Assembly (NCBI GenBank): GCA_021785115.1
Contig: JAJYGO010000019.1
Span: 1-7,903 of the forward strand
Direction of reading: 5' to 3'
DNA length: 7,903 nucleotides
Origin: Chloroflexota bacterium
Lineage (GTDB): Bacteria; Chloroflexota; Limnocylindria; Limnocylindrales; CSP1-4
Positions 1 through 6,426 of this stretch are shown here, one piece after another (positions within the stretch are counted from its first letter, which is position 1; each line of letters opens with the position of its first letter). The notes beneath the pieces were generated by a model that made no database searches, was not told the origin of the DNA, and was given only the letters and a program-made list of their open reading frames with translations. The position numbers and the translations under genes were made by a program.

Positions 1-1
1 A

Positions 2-50
2 GACATCGGCAGGAACCCGGCGATTGTCCGCTCCGCCGTACGCCGATGTC
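2..50. repeat. 9-bp inverted repeat, possible operator
   Basis: GACATCGGC at 2-10 is the exact reverse complement of GCCGATGTC at 42-50, with centres 40 bp apart. The right arm overlaps the -35 box of the minus-strand promoter candidate, and the left arm lies just past its likely transcription start. DeoR-family repressors bind repeated half-sites near promoters, so a role as operator is plausible but unproven. A chance 9-bp match is also possible. Confidence 0.3.
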
Positions 51-52
51 AA
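23..52 (-). promoter_or_regulatory. Candidate sigma-70-type promoter reading left out of the window
   Basis: On the minus strand a perfect TTGACA -35 box (52-47) is followed after 18 bases by GACAAT (28-23), which matches four of six positions of TATAAT. Transcription would start near position 15 and leave the window on the left. This is the best promoter match in the leader and implies a divergent gene outside the window. Confidence 0.4.
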
Positions 53-92
53 TAGGTTCAACATCATCCACCACACACCCTCACTGCCGACG

Positions 93-121
93 TTGACTTC
101 TGTGCGGGTCCGATGCATCCT
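93..121 (+). promoter_or_regulatory. Weak candidate promoter for the deoR-galT operon
   Basis: TTGACT (93-98) is a five-of-six -35 box. After 17 bases it is followed by CATCCT (116-121), only a three-of-six -10 box. It lies about 80 bases before the GTG start at 205. The palindrome GATGCATC (112-119) overlaps the -10 box and could be a regulator site. The call rests mostly on the -35 box. Confidence 0.25.
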
Positions 122-204
122 GTTGCCGCTGTATCACGCACGGGTGGGGCGAGGAAGCGCGGAATGGCGAGGCCCGCAGGGTCGGCGCTCGGAAGGCGTG
201 GCGC

Positions 205-1254
205 GTGCTAGCGCGGCAGCGGCAGGCCCTGATCCTGGAGAGGATCCGCGAGCACGGCGCGGTGCGTGTGGCCGACCTCGTCCTCGAGCTCGGCGTCTCC
301 GACATGACGATCAGGCGCGACCTGGAGATCCTCCGCGCCGGCGGGCTCCTCGAGAAGGTCCACGGCGGCGCGACAGCGGTCGCCGGCAGCGCGCTCTTCG
401 AGCCCGGCTTCGCGGCGAAGTCGTCGATGCAGCAGGCCGAGAAGGAGGCGATCGCCGAGGCCGCGATGTCCCTGGTCGAGCCCGGGATCGCGATCGGCGT
501 GTCGGCCGGGACGACGACCTACGCGATCGCCCGCAGACTCGCGGAGGTGCCCGGCATCACGGTCGTGACGAACTCGATCCGGGTCGCCGACGCACTCACC
601 GACGGAGGCCGCTCGGATCAGACCGTCGTGCTCACGGGCGGGGTGCGGACGCCGTCGGATGCGCTGGTCGGACCGTTCGCGCTCCAGGTGCTCGAGAACG
701 TGCATCTCGACATCCTGTTCATCGGCGTGCACGGCATGGACCCGCGAGCCGGCTTCACCTCGCCCAACCTCCTCGAGGCGGAGACCAACCGCGCGATGGT
801 GGAGTCGGCACGGCTGCTCGTCGTCGTCGCCGACCACACGAAGTGGCGCACGATCGGCCTCAGTTCGTTCGCCCGCCTGTCGCAGGCCGACGTGTTGATC
901 ACGGATTCCGGCCTCCCCGCCGATGGGCGGGAGGTGCTGGGCGCGGAGGTCCGGCGGCTCGTGCTGGCGCAGCCCGCCATGCGGACTCCGGCTCCCGATC
1001 ACGTCGCGACGGCCGGGGCCGACGCCGGTGGCGACGGCGCGGGGTCGACGCCTCGTTCGACATCCAGCAGGACCGCGGCGAAGCTTGTCGCGGGCGCCGG
1101 ACGCTCTCGCGGAGACGGTGGGCGCGCGGGTGGCGGGGGCAATGGCGGGAGCGCGGGCTCGGCAGGCGATGCGCTCGTACCTGCGTCGACCGGCTCGGCG
1201 GAGGCTCCGGGCGTCGGCGAGCGGCAGGGCGTCGCGGCCCGCGACCGGCAGTGA
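205..1254 (+). CDS. DeoR/GlpR-family sugar-responsive transcriptional repressor with extended C-terminal tail
   Basis: DeoR-family proteins repress sugar operons and are released by a phosphorylated sugar bound to the C-terminal sensor domain. The N-terminal winged helix-turn-helix is clear at residues 5-56, with [10 protein letters not shown] (31-40) and the closing VHGGA (52-56). The DeoR sensor fold follows, with SAGTTT (101-106), VVTNS (121-125), LTGGVR (144-149) and DHTK (210-213). The GTG start is chosen because GGAAGG lies at 191-196, 8 nt upstream, and the HTH begins at once. The recognisable family ends near residue 256. A 93-residue Gly/Ala/Ser-rich tail without visible fold follows, with more A/T-ending codons than the core. 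Its stop overlaps the galT start by 4 nt, so translational coupling and control of galactose genes are likely. The exact effector cannot be read from the sequence. The core is certain; the tail is doubtful. Confidence 0.9.
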   Translation: MLARQRQALILERIREHGAVRVADLVLELGVSDMTIRRDLEILRAGGLLEKVHGGATAVAGSALFEPGFAAKSSMQQAEKEAIAEAAMSLVEPGIAIGVSAGTTTYAIARRLAEVPGITVVTNSIRVADALTDGGRSDQTVVLTGGVRTPSDALVGPFALQVLENVHLDILFIGVHGMDPRAGFTSPNLLEAETNRAMVESARLLVVVADHTKWRTIGLSSFARLSQADVLITDSGLPADGREVLGAEVRRLVLAQPAMRTPAPDHVATAGADAGGDGAGSTPRSTSSRTAAKLVAGAGRSRGDGGRAGGGGNGGSAGSAGDALVPASTGSAEAPGVGERQGVAARDRQ

Positions 1255-2315
1255 CCCAGGCGCGTGCCGGGCGCGTCGCGGCGCCACCCGGCTCCCGGAC
1301 GGCCGTCCTCACGCATCCGCACCGCAGGTACAACCCGCTCCTCGACGAGTGGGTGCTGGTGTCGCCCGAGCGGACGCGGCGCCCCTGGCTTGGCCACAAG
1401 GAGGGTGCGCCTCCCGACACGCTTCCGGCATACGACCCCGACTGCTACCTGTGCCCCCGGAACCGGCGCGCGAACGGGGAGCGAAACCCGCAGTACACCG
1501 GCACCTTCGTGTTCACGAATGACTTCGCCGCGCTCCGACCGGACGTCCCCGTCGAGCGGGCGGGGCATGGCCTGCTGATCGCGGAGAGCGAGGCCGGGAC
1601 ATGCCGCGTCATCTGCTTTTCGCCGCGGCATGACCTGCGCATGGCGGGGATGACGCAGGCGGAAGTGCGCGGCGTCGTGGACGTGTGGGCCGATCAGACC
1701 GCGGAGCTCGGCGATCGGTACCGGTGGGTGCAGGTGTTCGAGAACCGCGGCGAGGCCATGGGCGCGTCGAACCCGCATCCGCACGGCCAGATCTGGGCCG
1801 GGACGGCGCTCCCCGTCGAGGGTGCGCGCGAGGATGCCGGCCAGCGCCGGTGGCGGGACGCGCACGGGACGAACCTGCTGCTCGACTACGCGGCGCAGGA
1901 GCAGGGCGGCCCGCGCGTGGTCTTCGAGGACGACGAATGGCTCGTGCTCGTCCCGTTCTGGGCGGTGTGGCCGTACGAGGTGCTCGTGCTGCCGAGGTCG
2001 CCGGTGCTCCGCCTGCCGGACCTCGACGACCAGCGGCGCGAGGCGCTCGCCGCCTCTCTGATCGCCCTGCTCGACTCCTACGACAGCCTGTTCGGCGTCC
2101 CTTTCCCGTACTCGATGGGCTGGCACCAGGCGCCGTTCGACGACGAGGACCACGCGCACTGGCAGCTGCACGCGCACTTCTATCCGCCGCTGCTCCGGTC
2201 CGCGAGCGTCCGGAAGTTCATGGTCGGCTACGAGATGCTGGCCGAGAGCCAGCGCGACCTGACGGCGGAGGACGCGGCGGCGCGCCTCAGGGCCGCCGCC
2301 CGCCACCGCTACTGA
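1251..2315 (+). CDS. galT: Galactose-1-phosphate uridylyltransferase (GalT)
   Basis: GalT is the cytosolic Leloir-pathway enzyme that exchanges UMP between UDP-glucose and galactose-1-phosphate. The protein has 354 residues from the GTG at 1251 (the E. coli enzyme has about 348) and aligns along its whole length. Family hallmarks are RRYNPL (25-30), DPDCYLC (62-68), FTNDFAAL (88-95), VICFSPRH (120-127), the active-site NPHPHGQ (174-180) and, near the C-terminus, [15 protein letters not shown]. By alignment from memory, Cys65, Cys68, His127 and His176 match the E. coli zinc ligands, and His178 is the uridylylated nucleophile. All are present, so the enzyme should be active. The start overlaps the DeoR stop as GTGA, and no other start codon precedes the conserved domain. 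The N-terminus is about 12 residues longer than in E. coli. galK and galE are not in the window. Confidence 0.96.
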   Translation: MTQARAGRVAAPPGSRTAVLTHPHRRYNPLLDEWVLVSPERTRRPWLGHKEGAPPDTLPAYDPDCYLCPRNRRANGERNPQYTGTFVFTNDFAALRPDVPVERAGHGLLIAESEAGTCRVICFSPRHDLRMAGMTQAEVRGVVDVWADQTAELGDRYRWVQVFENRGEAMGASNPHPHGQIWAGTALPVEGAREDAGQRRWRDAHGTNLLLDYAAQEQGGPRVVFEDDEWLVLVPFWAVWPYEVLVLPRSPVLRLPDLDDQRREALAASLIALLDSYDSLFGVPFPYSMGWHQAPFDDEDHAHWQLHAHFYPPLLRSASVRKFMVGYEMLAESQRDLTAEDAAARLRAAARHRY

Positions 2316-2327
2316 CCGGGGAATCGA

Positions 2328-2353
2328 ACCGGGCGGTCGCGTGACCGCCCGGT
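2328..2353. terminator. GC-rich hairpin between convergent galT and ABC ATPase genes
   Basis: A perfect 11-bp stem (2328-2338 pairing with 2343-2353) closes a 4-base GCGT loop, 12 bases after the galT stop. It sits between two convergent genes, where a bidirectional terminator is expected. No T-run follows on either strand, so it is not a classic intrinsic terminator. In high-GC bacteria, strong hairpins without a T-tract are common at operon ends. The structure is certain; its function is inferred. Confidence 0.55.
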
Positions 2354-2404
2354 CTGGTGCGTCCTCCGGTCGTGCGGCGCGGGTGCGCCGGCGCGGGACA
2401 GTGC

Positions 2405-3520
2405 CTACGCCGCCGCGAGCTCGCGGCTCGTGAGCGACAGCCCGCTCTGGTCGTCGAACATGTGCACGCGGTCGATGGGGACGCGCAGGTCGAGCACGTC
2501 GCCCGGCCGCACCTTCGCCGACGAATTGATGAGGGCGATGATCTCGTCGTCGCCCGCCCGCAGGTGGATCTGCTCCTCGTCGCCGAGGTACTCGACGACG
2601 TCGGTGGTGGCCCGCAGGGTGGCGTCGCCCGGCTGTGCCTCGCCGAGCTCGAGGTGCTCGGGCCGGATGCCGACCGTGATCGTGCTGCCCTCGATGGTGG
2701 CCACCGCGTCGCGCAGTCGATCCGGAACGGGGAACGTCAGGTCGCCCTTGGTGAGCTGGACCCTGCCGTCGCCCCGGCTGGCCGTCATCTCGATGAAGTT
2801 CATGGCCGGGGAGCCGATGAACCCCGCCACGAACTTGTTGACGGGGTGGTCGTAGAGCTCCTGGGGCGGCCCGACCTGCTGCAGGAGGCCGGCGCTCATG
2901 ACGGCGATCCGGCTGCCCATCGTCATGGCCTCGATCTGGTCGTGCGTGACGTACACGAACGTCGTCGCGAGTCGCTGGTGGAGCCGCAGGATCTGCGCCC
3001 GGGTCTGGGCGCGCAGCTTCGCGTCGAGGTTCGACAGCGGCTCGTCCATGAGGAACACGGCGGGCTCGCGGACGATCGCGCGGCCGAGGGCCACGCGCTG
3101 CCGCTGGCCGCCGGAGAGCTGCTTCGGCTTGCGGTCGAGGAGCGCGCCGAGGTCGAGGATCTTCGCGGCTTCCTGCACGCGCCGCTCGATTTCGGGCTTC
3201 GGAACCTTGCGCAGCTTGAGGCCGAAGGACAGGTTGTCGCGCACACTCATGTGCGGGTACAGCGCGTAGCTCTGGAACACCATCGCCACGTCGCGGTCCT
3301 TGGGCGCCAGGTCGTTGACCACGCGATCGCCGATCTTCAGCGTCCCTTCGGAGACCTCCTCGAGGCCGGCGATCATCCGGAGGCTCGTGGTCTTGCCGCA
3401 CCCGGACGGGCCGACGAGCACGAGGAACTCCTCGTCGCGGATGTCGAGGTTGAGATCCTGGACGGCGACGACGTCGCCGCTGTACCGCTTCCACACGTGG
3501 TCGAACGTCACGGTTGCCAT
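2405..3520 (-). CDS. ugpC: Sugar ABC importer ATPase of the MalK/UgpC/MsmK family
   Basis: This 371-residue protein energises carbohydrate import by hydrolysing ATP on the cytoplasmic face of a sugar ABC permease. All motifs are intact: Walker A GPSGCGKTT (37-45), Q-loop Gln83 in VFQSYALYPHMSV, signature LSGGQ (135-139), Walker B VFLMDEP (155-161), D-loop SNLD (163-166) and switch His193. The C-terminal third (about 235-365) is the TOBE/MalK regulatory domain, with the family motif VGIRPEHL. Length is typical. The ATG at 3520 directly precedes the first beta strand, and an AGGG lies about 9-12 nt upstream. No permease or binding protein adjoins it, as is known for shared ATPases such as MsmK and MsiK that serve several sugar importers. 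The ugpC symbol follows family naming convention; the true substrate (galactosides, maltose, glycerol phosphate or others) cannot be told. It converges on galT. Confidence 0.95.
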   Translation of the reverse strand: MATVTFDHVWKRYSGDVVAVQDLNLDIRDEEFLVLVGPSGCGKTTSLRMIAGLEEVSEGTLKIGDRVVNDLAPKDRDVAMVFQSYALYPHMSVRDNLSFGLKLRKVPKPEIERRVQEAAKILDLGALLDRKPKQLSGGQRQRVALGRAIVREPAVFLMDEPLSNLDAKLRAQTRAQILRLHQRLATTFVYVTHDQIEAMTMGSRIAVMSAGLLQQVGPPQELYDHPVNKFVAGFIGSPAMNFIEMTASRGDGRVQLTKGDLTFPVPDRLRDAVATIEGSTITVGIRPEHLELGEAQPGDATLRATTDVVEYLGDEEQIHLRAGDDEIIALINSSAKVRPGDVLDLRVPIDRVHMFDDQSGLSLTSRELAAA

Positions 3521-3573
3521 AGACGGGCCCTCATCGTCGCGCTGCGGACGTCGGCGTGCGCGTCATCCGGGCG

Positions 3574-3582
3574 ATCGTACCA
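3574..3582 (-). promoter_or_regulatory. Candidate extended -10 promoter for the ABC ATPase gene
   Basis: On the minus strand the sequence reads TGGTACGAT, which fits an extended -10 element (TG, one base, then TACGAT, four of six to consensus). No good -35 box lies 16-18 bases upstream, which extended -10 promoters tolerate. The predicted start gives a leader of roughly 45 bases before the ATG at 3520. This is a motif match only. Confidence 0.3.
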
Positions 3583-3686
3583 CGCGATTCCAGTCGCTCC
3601 GGCGTTCGATTCCCGCCTCCGGATATCACGCGCGCCTCCCCATGCATCGCGTCACGCCCTCGCCGCTCGGTCGCTCGGTCGCGACC

Positions 3687-3714
3687 TTCGCCCCGCCCTC
3701 GCGCTCGATACACT
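3687..3714 (+). promoter_or_regulatory. Weak candidate promoter for the GlsB-like gene
   Basis: TTCGCC (3687-3692), 16 bases and TACACT (3709-3714) form a weak -35/-10 pair. Transcription would start near 3721, at the edge of the Shine-Dalgarno, giving a very short leader. A tandem repeat and palindrome lie directly upstream (3664-3686) and could be a regulator site. Confidence 0.22.
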
Positions 3715-3721
3715 CGACGGC

Positions 3722-3728
3722 AGGAGGG
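3722..3728 (+). promoter_or_regulatory. Strong ribosome binding site that fixes the GTG start at 3736
   Basis: AGGAGGG is the strongest Shine-Dalgarno in the window. It is 7 nt before the GTG at 3736 but 16 nt before the in-frame ATG at 3745. The GTG is therefore preferred, although the ATG looks more natural at first sight. Confidence 0.6.
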
Positions 3729-3735
3729 TCGTGGC

Positions 3736-4008
3736 GTGCTCGAGATGGATGTCATCGGATGGATCGTGGTCGGGCTCATCGCCGGCGCGCTGTCCGGGCT
3801 GCTCGTCCCCGGGCGCGCCGCGCGCGGGTGCCTCGCCAACATCGTGGTCGGCGTGCTGGGCGGCGTCGTCGGCGGCTGGATCGGCAGGCAGCTGGCGTTC
3901 GGCGACCCGCAGGGATTCCTCGGCGCGATCGTCGTGGCGCTCGTCGGTGCCGTCGTCGTGCGGGTGATCCTCGAGGCGCTCTCGCCGAAGGAGGCGCGAC
4001 GGTGGTGA
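3736..4008 (+). CDS. GlsB/YeaQ/YmgE-family small membrane protein (transglycosylase-associated family)
   Basis: This 90-residue hydrophobic protein has three predicted membrane helices at about residues 5-24, 33-50 and 61-79, joined by a PGR-containing loop (25-32) and a short loop with GDPQG (56-60), and ends in a charged tail. The layout, the start like MDVIGWIVVGLIAG, the glycine-rich second helix (VGVLGGVVGGWIG) and the length fit the Transgly_assoc/GlsB family. These are inner-membrane proteins linked to general stress response; their biochemical role is not known. The GTG start is set by AGGAGGG at 3722-3728. The gene ends 13 nt before the molybdopterin-binding protein gene and could be co-transcribed with it, but no functional link is known. 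Family confidence is high; function is essentially unknown. Confidence 0.85.
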   Translation: MLEMDVIGWIVVGLIAGALSGLLVPGRAARGCLANIVVGVLGGVVGGWIGRQLAFGDPQGFLGAIVVALVGAVVVRVILEALSPKEARRW

Positions 4009-4021
4009 TCCGGACGCGTTC

Positions 4022-5107
4022 GTGAGGCCCCTCCGGATCGCCGTCGGTCGCACTCCGCCACCCGAAGCCCTCCGAGCCGTCCTGGTCCGCGACGTCCGGG
4101 TCGACGGGGAGCGCTGGGCGAAGGGCCGGCGGCTGTCGACCGAGGACCTCCGTCGCATCGCACGGGCGGACGTCGTGGTCGATCTCGGCCTCCGGGGCTC
4201 CTCCGACGAGCCGCTCCCAGGGACGACGGCGTTGCCCGCCGTGGCGCTCGATCCCGACGAGGTGCACGAGGACGAGGCGGCCATCGAGCTGGCCCGGGCG
4301 GCCGCGGGCCCGGGGCTGCGGGTCCGCGCGCCGGCCGAAAGCCGCGTGGACCTCCTCGCGCGGGCGGACGGCGTGCTCCACGTCGAGGTGGTGCGCCTGC
4401 GACGGCTCGACGCGATCGACCCGCTCCAGGTCTTCACGCTGTACGACGGGCAGGTCGTCAGGGCAGGGGAGGTGGTCGGGAGCGTCAAGATCGGCCCGCA
4501 CGCAGTGGCCCGCGAGGTGCTCGAGCGGGGCCTGGCTGCCGCCCGCGCGCGCAGGGGTCTCGTCCGCGTCGCCCCGTTCGTGCCGCGCCGGGTCGCCGCC
4601 GTCGTACACGAGACCATCCGGCCCCTCGTGCGCGAGCGGTTCGAGCGGAGCATCGAGAGCCGGGTGTCGTCGCTCGGGTCGACGCTCGTGGAGATCGCGT
4701 ACCCGGGCGACACCCGGCAGGTCGAGTCCGAGCTGCGGCGGCTCACGGGGGGACGGAGCCGCGTCGACGTCGTGCTGACCGCCGGCGCCGCCTCGACCGA
4801 TCCGACCGACCCGTTCTTCCTCGCCATCGCCAACCTCGGCGGCCGCGTCGTCCGCCACGGTGTCCCTGCGCACCCCGGCTCGATGGTGTGGCTGGCCCGG
4901 ATCCGGTCGACCGACCTGCTCGGGCTGCCGAGCTGCGGCGCGTACTCGAGGGCGACCGCCGCCGACCTGCTGCTGCCGCGGCTGCTCACCGGCGAGCGCG
5001 CAAGCGCGCGGATGGCGGCGTCGCTCGGGCACGGCGGTATCCTCGTGCGCGAGATGCGGTTCCGGTTTCCGGCATACGCTCGGGAACTCGAGGCGCCGGC
5101 GGGGTAG
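4022..5107 (+). CDS. Molybdopterin-binding protein (MoaB/MoeA-like MoCF domain)
   Basis: The 361-residue protein resembles the N-terminal half of proteins annotated in Rhizobiales as molybdopterin-binding/glycosyltransferase family 2. Shared features are an N-terminal AKGRRLS segment (33-39), an acidic DEVHEDEAA stretch near residue 80, a VGSVKI block (152-157), LVRVAPFVPRRV (180-191) and a C-terminal molybdopterin-binding fold. That fold shows VVLTAGAAS (250-258), the DPTDP turn (260-264), GVPAHPGSM (280-288) and LLGLPSC (299-305). MoCF domains bind molybdopterin or its adenylylated form. Its next neighbours, XdhC and a MocA-like enzyme, support a role in preparing cofactor for a molybdenum hydroxylase, but the exact reaction is unproven. 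The GTG start has a weak ribosome site (GGACG at 4012-4016); coupling to the upstream gene 13 nt away may help. No signal peptide or membrane helix is seen. The match is from memory, not a search. Confidence 0.8.
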   Translation: MRPLRIAVGRTPPPEALRAVLVRDVRVDGERWAKGRRLSTEDLRRIARADVVVDLGLRGSSDEPLPGTTALPAVALDPDEVHEDEAAIELARAAAGPGLRVRAPAESRVDLLARADGVLHVEVVRLRRLDAIDPLQVFTLYDGQVVRAGEVVGSVKIGPHAVAREVLERGLAAARARRGLVRVAPFVPRRVAAVVHETIRPLVRERFERSIESRVSSLGSTLVEIAYPGDTRQVESELRRLTGGRSRVDVVLTAGAASTDPTDPFFLAIANLGGRVVRHGVPAHPGSMVWLARIRSTDLLGLPSCGAYSRATAADLLLPRLLTGERASARMAASLGHGGILVREMRFRFPAYARELEAPAG

Positions 5108-5219
5108 TCCCGGGCCGGTCACGCCGGGCGGCGCCGGTACGACCCATCGGCGACTCGTGCCGGGCACGGCTGGCGATCCTCGGGCAGACTGGGGCGATGC
5201 GGAATCGGGAGGGGATCGC
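5108..5219 (+). promoter_or_regulatory. 112-base gap before xdhC with strong ribosome binding site
   Basis: The gap holds a small perfect dyad, CGTGCC/GGCACG (5156-5168), too tight to be a clear terminator, and no convincing promoter. GGGAGGGG at 5207-5214 is a strong Shine-Dalgarno 5 nt before the GTG at 5220 and decides that start. Whether the genes on either side share a transcript cannot be told. Confidence 0.4.
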
Positions 5220-6425
5220 GTGAAGGAGCTGGTCCCGACGCTCGCAGCCTGGCGCGCCGAGGGCGTGGAGGTGGGGCGGGCCGTCGTCGTCCGAACGTTC
5301 GGGTCGTCCCCGCGTCCCGAGGGCGCGGTGCTGCTCCTCGCGTCGGACGGCCGGATCGCGGGCTCCGTGAGCGGAGGCTGTGTCGAGGGCGCCGCGGCCG
5401 ACGAGATCCGGCGCGCGCGACGGACCGGGCGCTCGCGCGTCATCCGGTACGGGATCAGCGATGAGCAGGCCTGGGACGTGGGGCTGGCCTGCGGCGGGAC
5501 GATCGACGTGCTGGTCGAGCCGGTCGTCCGGCCGGAAGCCGAGGAGGCGGCGCGCGTGGCCGCGGGGATTGCGGCGGCTGGCGCCGTCCCCGCCGCCGTC
5601 ATCACGCCGCTCCCCGGGGGCTCGCCCGGCCCCGAGGTCGGGCCTCATCGGCCCTCCGAGGGCGAGGCGCCCGCGCCTGTGCTCGTCGCGTACGAGGACG
5701 GGCGCATCGACGGCGGGACCGGCGATGCCGACCTGGACGACGAGCTGCGTCGAGTGGGCGCGGACGCCCTCCTTGGCGGCACGTCGCGGACCGTCGAGAT
5801 CTCCGGCCGCTCGTTCTTCGTCGAGGCGTTCCCCCGCCGGCCGCGCCTCGTGGTCGTGGGCGCCGTCCAGGTCGCGATCCCGCTCGTCGCGATCGCGCGG
5901 ACGCTCGGCTACGAGACGGTGGTCGTCGACGGGCGGCCGGCGTTCGCGACGCGCGAGCGCTTCCCGGAGGCCGACCGGATCGTCGTCGGGTGGCCCGAGG
6001 ATGCCGCCGGGGAGATCGACCTCGGGCCTGCCGATGCCGTCGCGGTCCTCTCGCATGACGTGAAGTTCGACGAGCCCGCGATCGTCACGGCGCTGGCGCG
6101 GGGATGCCGGTACGTCGGCGCCGTGGGATCGCGGAAGACCCAGGCGGACCGACGCGAACGCCTGCGTGCCGTGGGCGTGGCGGACGCCGATCTCGCGCGG
6201 CTGCGCGGGCCGGTCGGCCTGGATCTCGGCGGCCGGAACCCGGCGGAGACGGCCCTGGCGATCATGGCAGAGGTGGTCGCGTCGCGGTACGGCGGAAGCG
6301 GCCGGCCGATGGTCGAGCTCGTGGGGCACGAGCGCATGGTGCACTCGCCGGCCGAGCGTCGCGGGGCGGGAGACGCGGGCGCCGCGCCCGGAGTGGCCGC
6401 CGCGTCGCCCCGGGCGGCCGGCTGA
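5220..6425 (+). CDS. xdhC: XdhC/CoxI-family molybdenum hydroxylase maturation protein
   Basis: XdhC-type proteins bind the molybdenum cofactor, protect its sulfurated form and hand it to xanthine dehydrogenase or CO dehydrogenase-type enzymes without being part of the final enzyme. The 401-residue protein shows both family domains. The N-terminal XdhC/CoxI domain has FGSSPRPEGA (27-36), SGGCVE (51-56) and GLACGG (88-93), with the conserved Cys54 and Cys91. A less conserved middle (about 102-205) leads to the C-terminal Rossmann-like domain (209 to about 370), with VVVGAVQVAIPL, LSHDVKFDEPAI, YVGAVGSRKT and GLDLGGRNPAETALAI. The His common in the GAGHV motif is Gln217 here. The C-terminal 25-30 residues are low-complexity Gly/Ala. 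The GTG start is fixed by GGGAGGGG 5 nt upstream. The stop is one base from the next ATG, so coupling to the MocA-like partner is likely. A cytosolic location is inferred; no signal peptide is seen. Confidence 0.92.
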   Translation: MKELVPTLAAWRAEGVEVGRAVVVRTFGSSPRPEGAVLLLASDGRIAGSVSGGCVEGAAADEIRRARRTGRSRVIRYGISDEQAWDVGLACGGTIDVLVEPVVRPEAEEAARVAAGIAAAGAVPAAVITPLPGGSPGPEVGPHRPSEGEAPAPVLVAYEDGRIDGGTGDADLDDELRRVGADALLGGTSRTVEISGRSFFVEAFPRRPRLVVVGAVQVAIPLVAIARTLGYETVVVDGRPAFATRERFPEADRIVVGWPEDAAGEIDLGPADAVAVLSHDVKFDEPAIVTALARGCRYVGAVGSRKTQADRRERLRAVGVADADLARLRGPVGLDLGGRNPAETALAIMAEVVASRYGGSGRPMVELVGHERMVHSPAERRGAGDAGAAPGVAAASPRAAG

Positions 6426-6426
6426 G

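Larger units (their letters stand above)
1..204. promoter_or_regulatory. Upstream regulatory region of the deoR-galT operon, no gene seen
   Basis: No convincing coding sequence is seen here, and the stretch from about 50 to 135 is less GC-rich than the rest of the window, as expected of a regulatory region. It contains a 9-bp inverted repeat (2-10 and 42-50), a good minus-strand promoter candidate, a weak plus-strand promoter candidate and an 8-bp palindrome GATGCATC at 112-119. The layout suggests a divergent gene just left of the window sharing this control region with the DeoR regulator. That divergent gene is inference only. Confidence 0.5.
3521..3735. promoter_or_regulatory. Divergent intergenic region between the ABC ATPase and the small membrane protein gene
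   Basis: These 215 bases separate two divergent genes and should hold both promoters. Visible elements are an extended -10 box on the minus strand (3574-3582), a -10-like TACACT on the plus strand (3709-3714), a tandem 8-bp repeat CGCTCGGT (3664-3679) abutting and partly overlapping the palindrome GGTCGCGACC (3677-3686), and a strong Shine-Dalgarno at 3722-3728. The open frames through it look like chance frames of GC-rich DNA, with Arg/Pro/Ser-rich composition and no family match. Confidence 0.5.

Noticed and set aside
24..1250. Long plus-strand open frame upstream of and continuous with galT
   Set aside because: It is the same frame as galT but out of frame with the well-supported DeoR gene. 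Its product here is Arg/Gly-rich with no family features, typical of chance openness in GC-rich DNA. The GTG at 1251 is the natural galT start.
2317..2333. Minus-strand GGTTCGATTC resembling a tRNA T-loop
   Set aside because: The bases on either side do not form a T-arm stem, and no acceptor stem, D-arm or anticodon arm can be drawn. The hairpin beside it is better explained as a transcription end signal.
999..3494. 831-codon minus-strand open frame across galT and the ABC ATPase
   Set aside because: It is antisense to galT and out of frame with the ABC ATPase. Its composition is Arg/Pro-rich without domains, a shadow of strong codon bias.
2357..3967. 536-codon plus-strand open frame opposite the ABC ATPase
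   Set aside because: It is antisense to a gene with every ABC motif intact. The translation shows His/Asp/Val-rich low-complexity repeats typical of antisense frames.
5156..5168. CGTGCC/GGCACG dyad after the molybdopterin-binding gene
   Set aside because: The usable stem is only about 4 bp with a 5-base loop and no T-run, too weak to call a terminator.
3652..5605. Long minus-strand open frames under the molybdopterin-binding and xdhC genes
   Set aside because: The plus-strand genes have recognisable families, starts and ribosome sites. These antisense frames have Ser/Arg/Thr-rich composition and no motifs.
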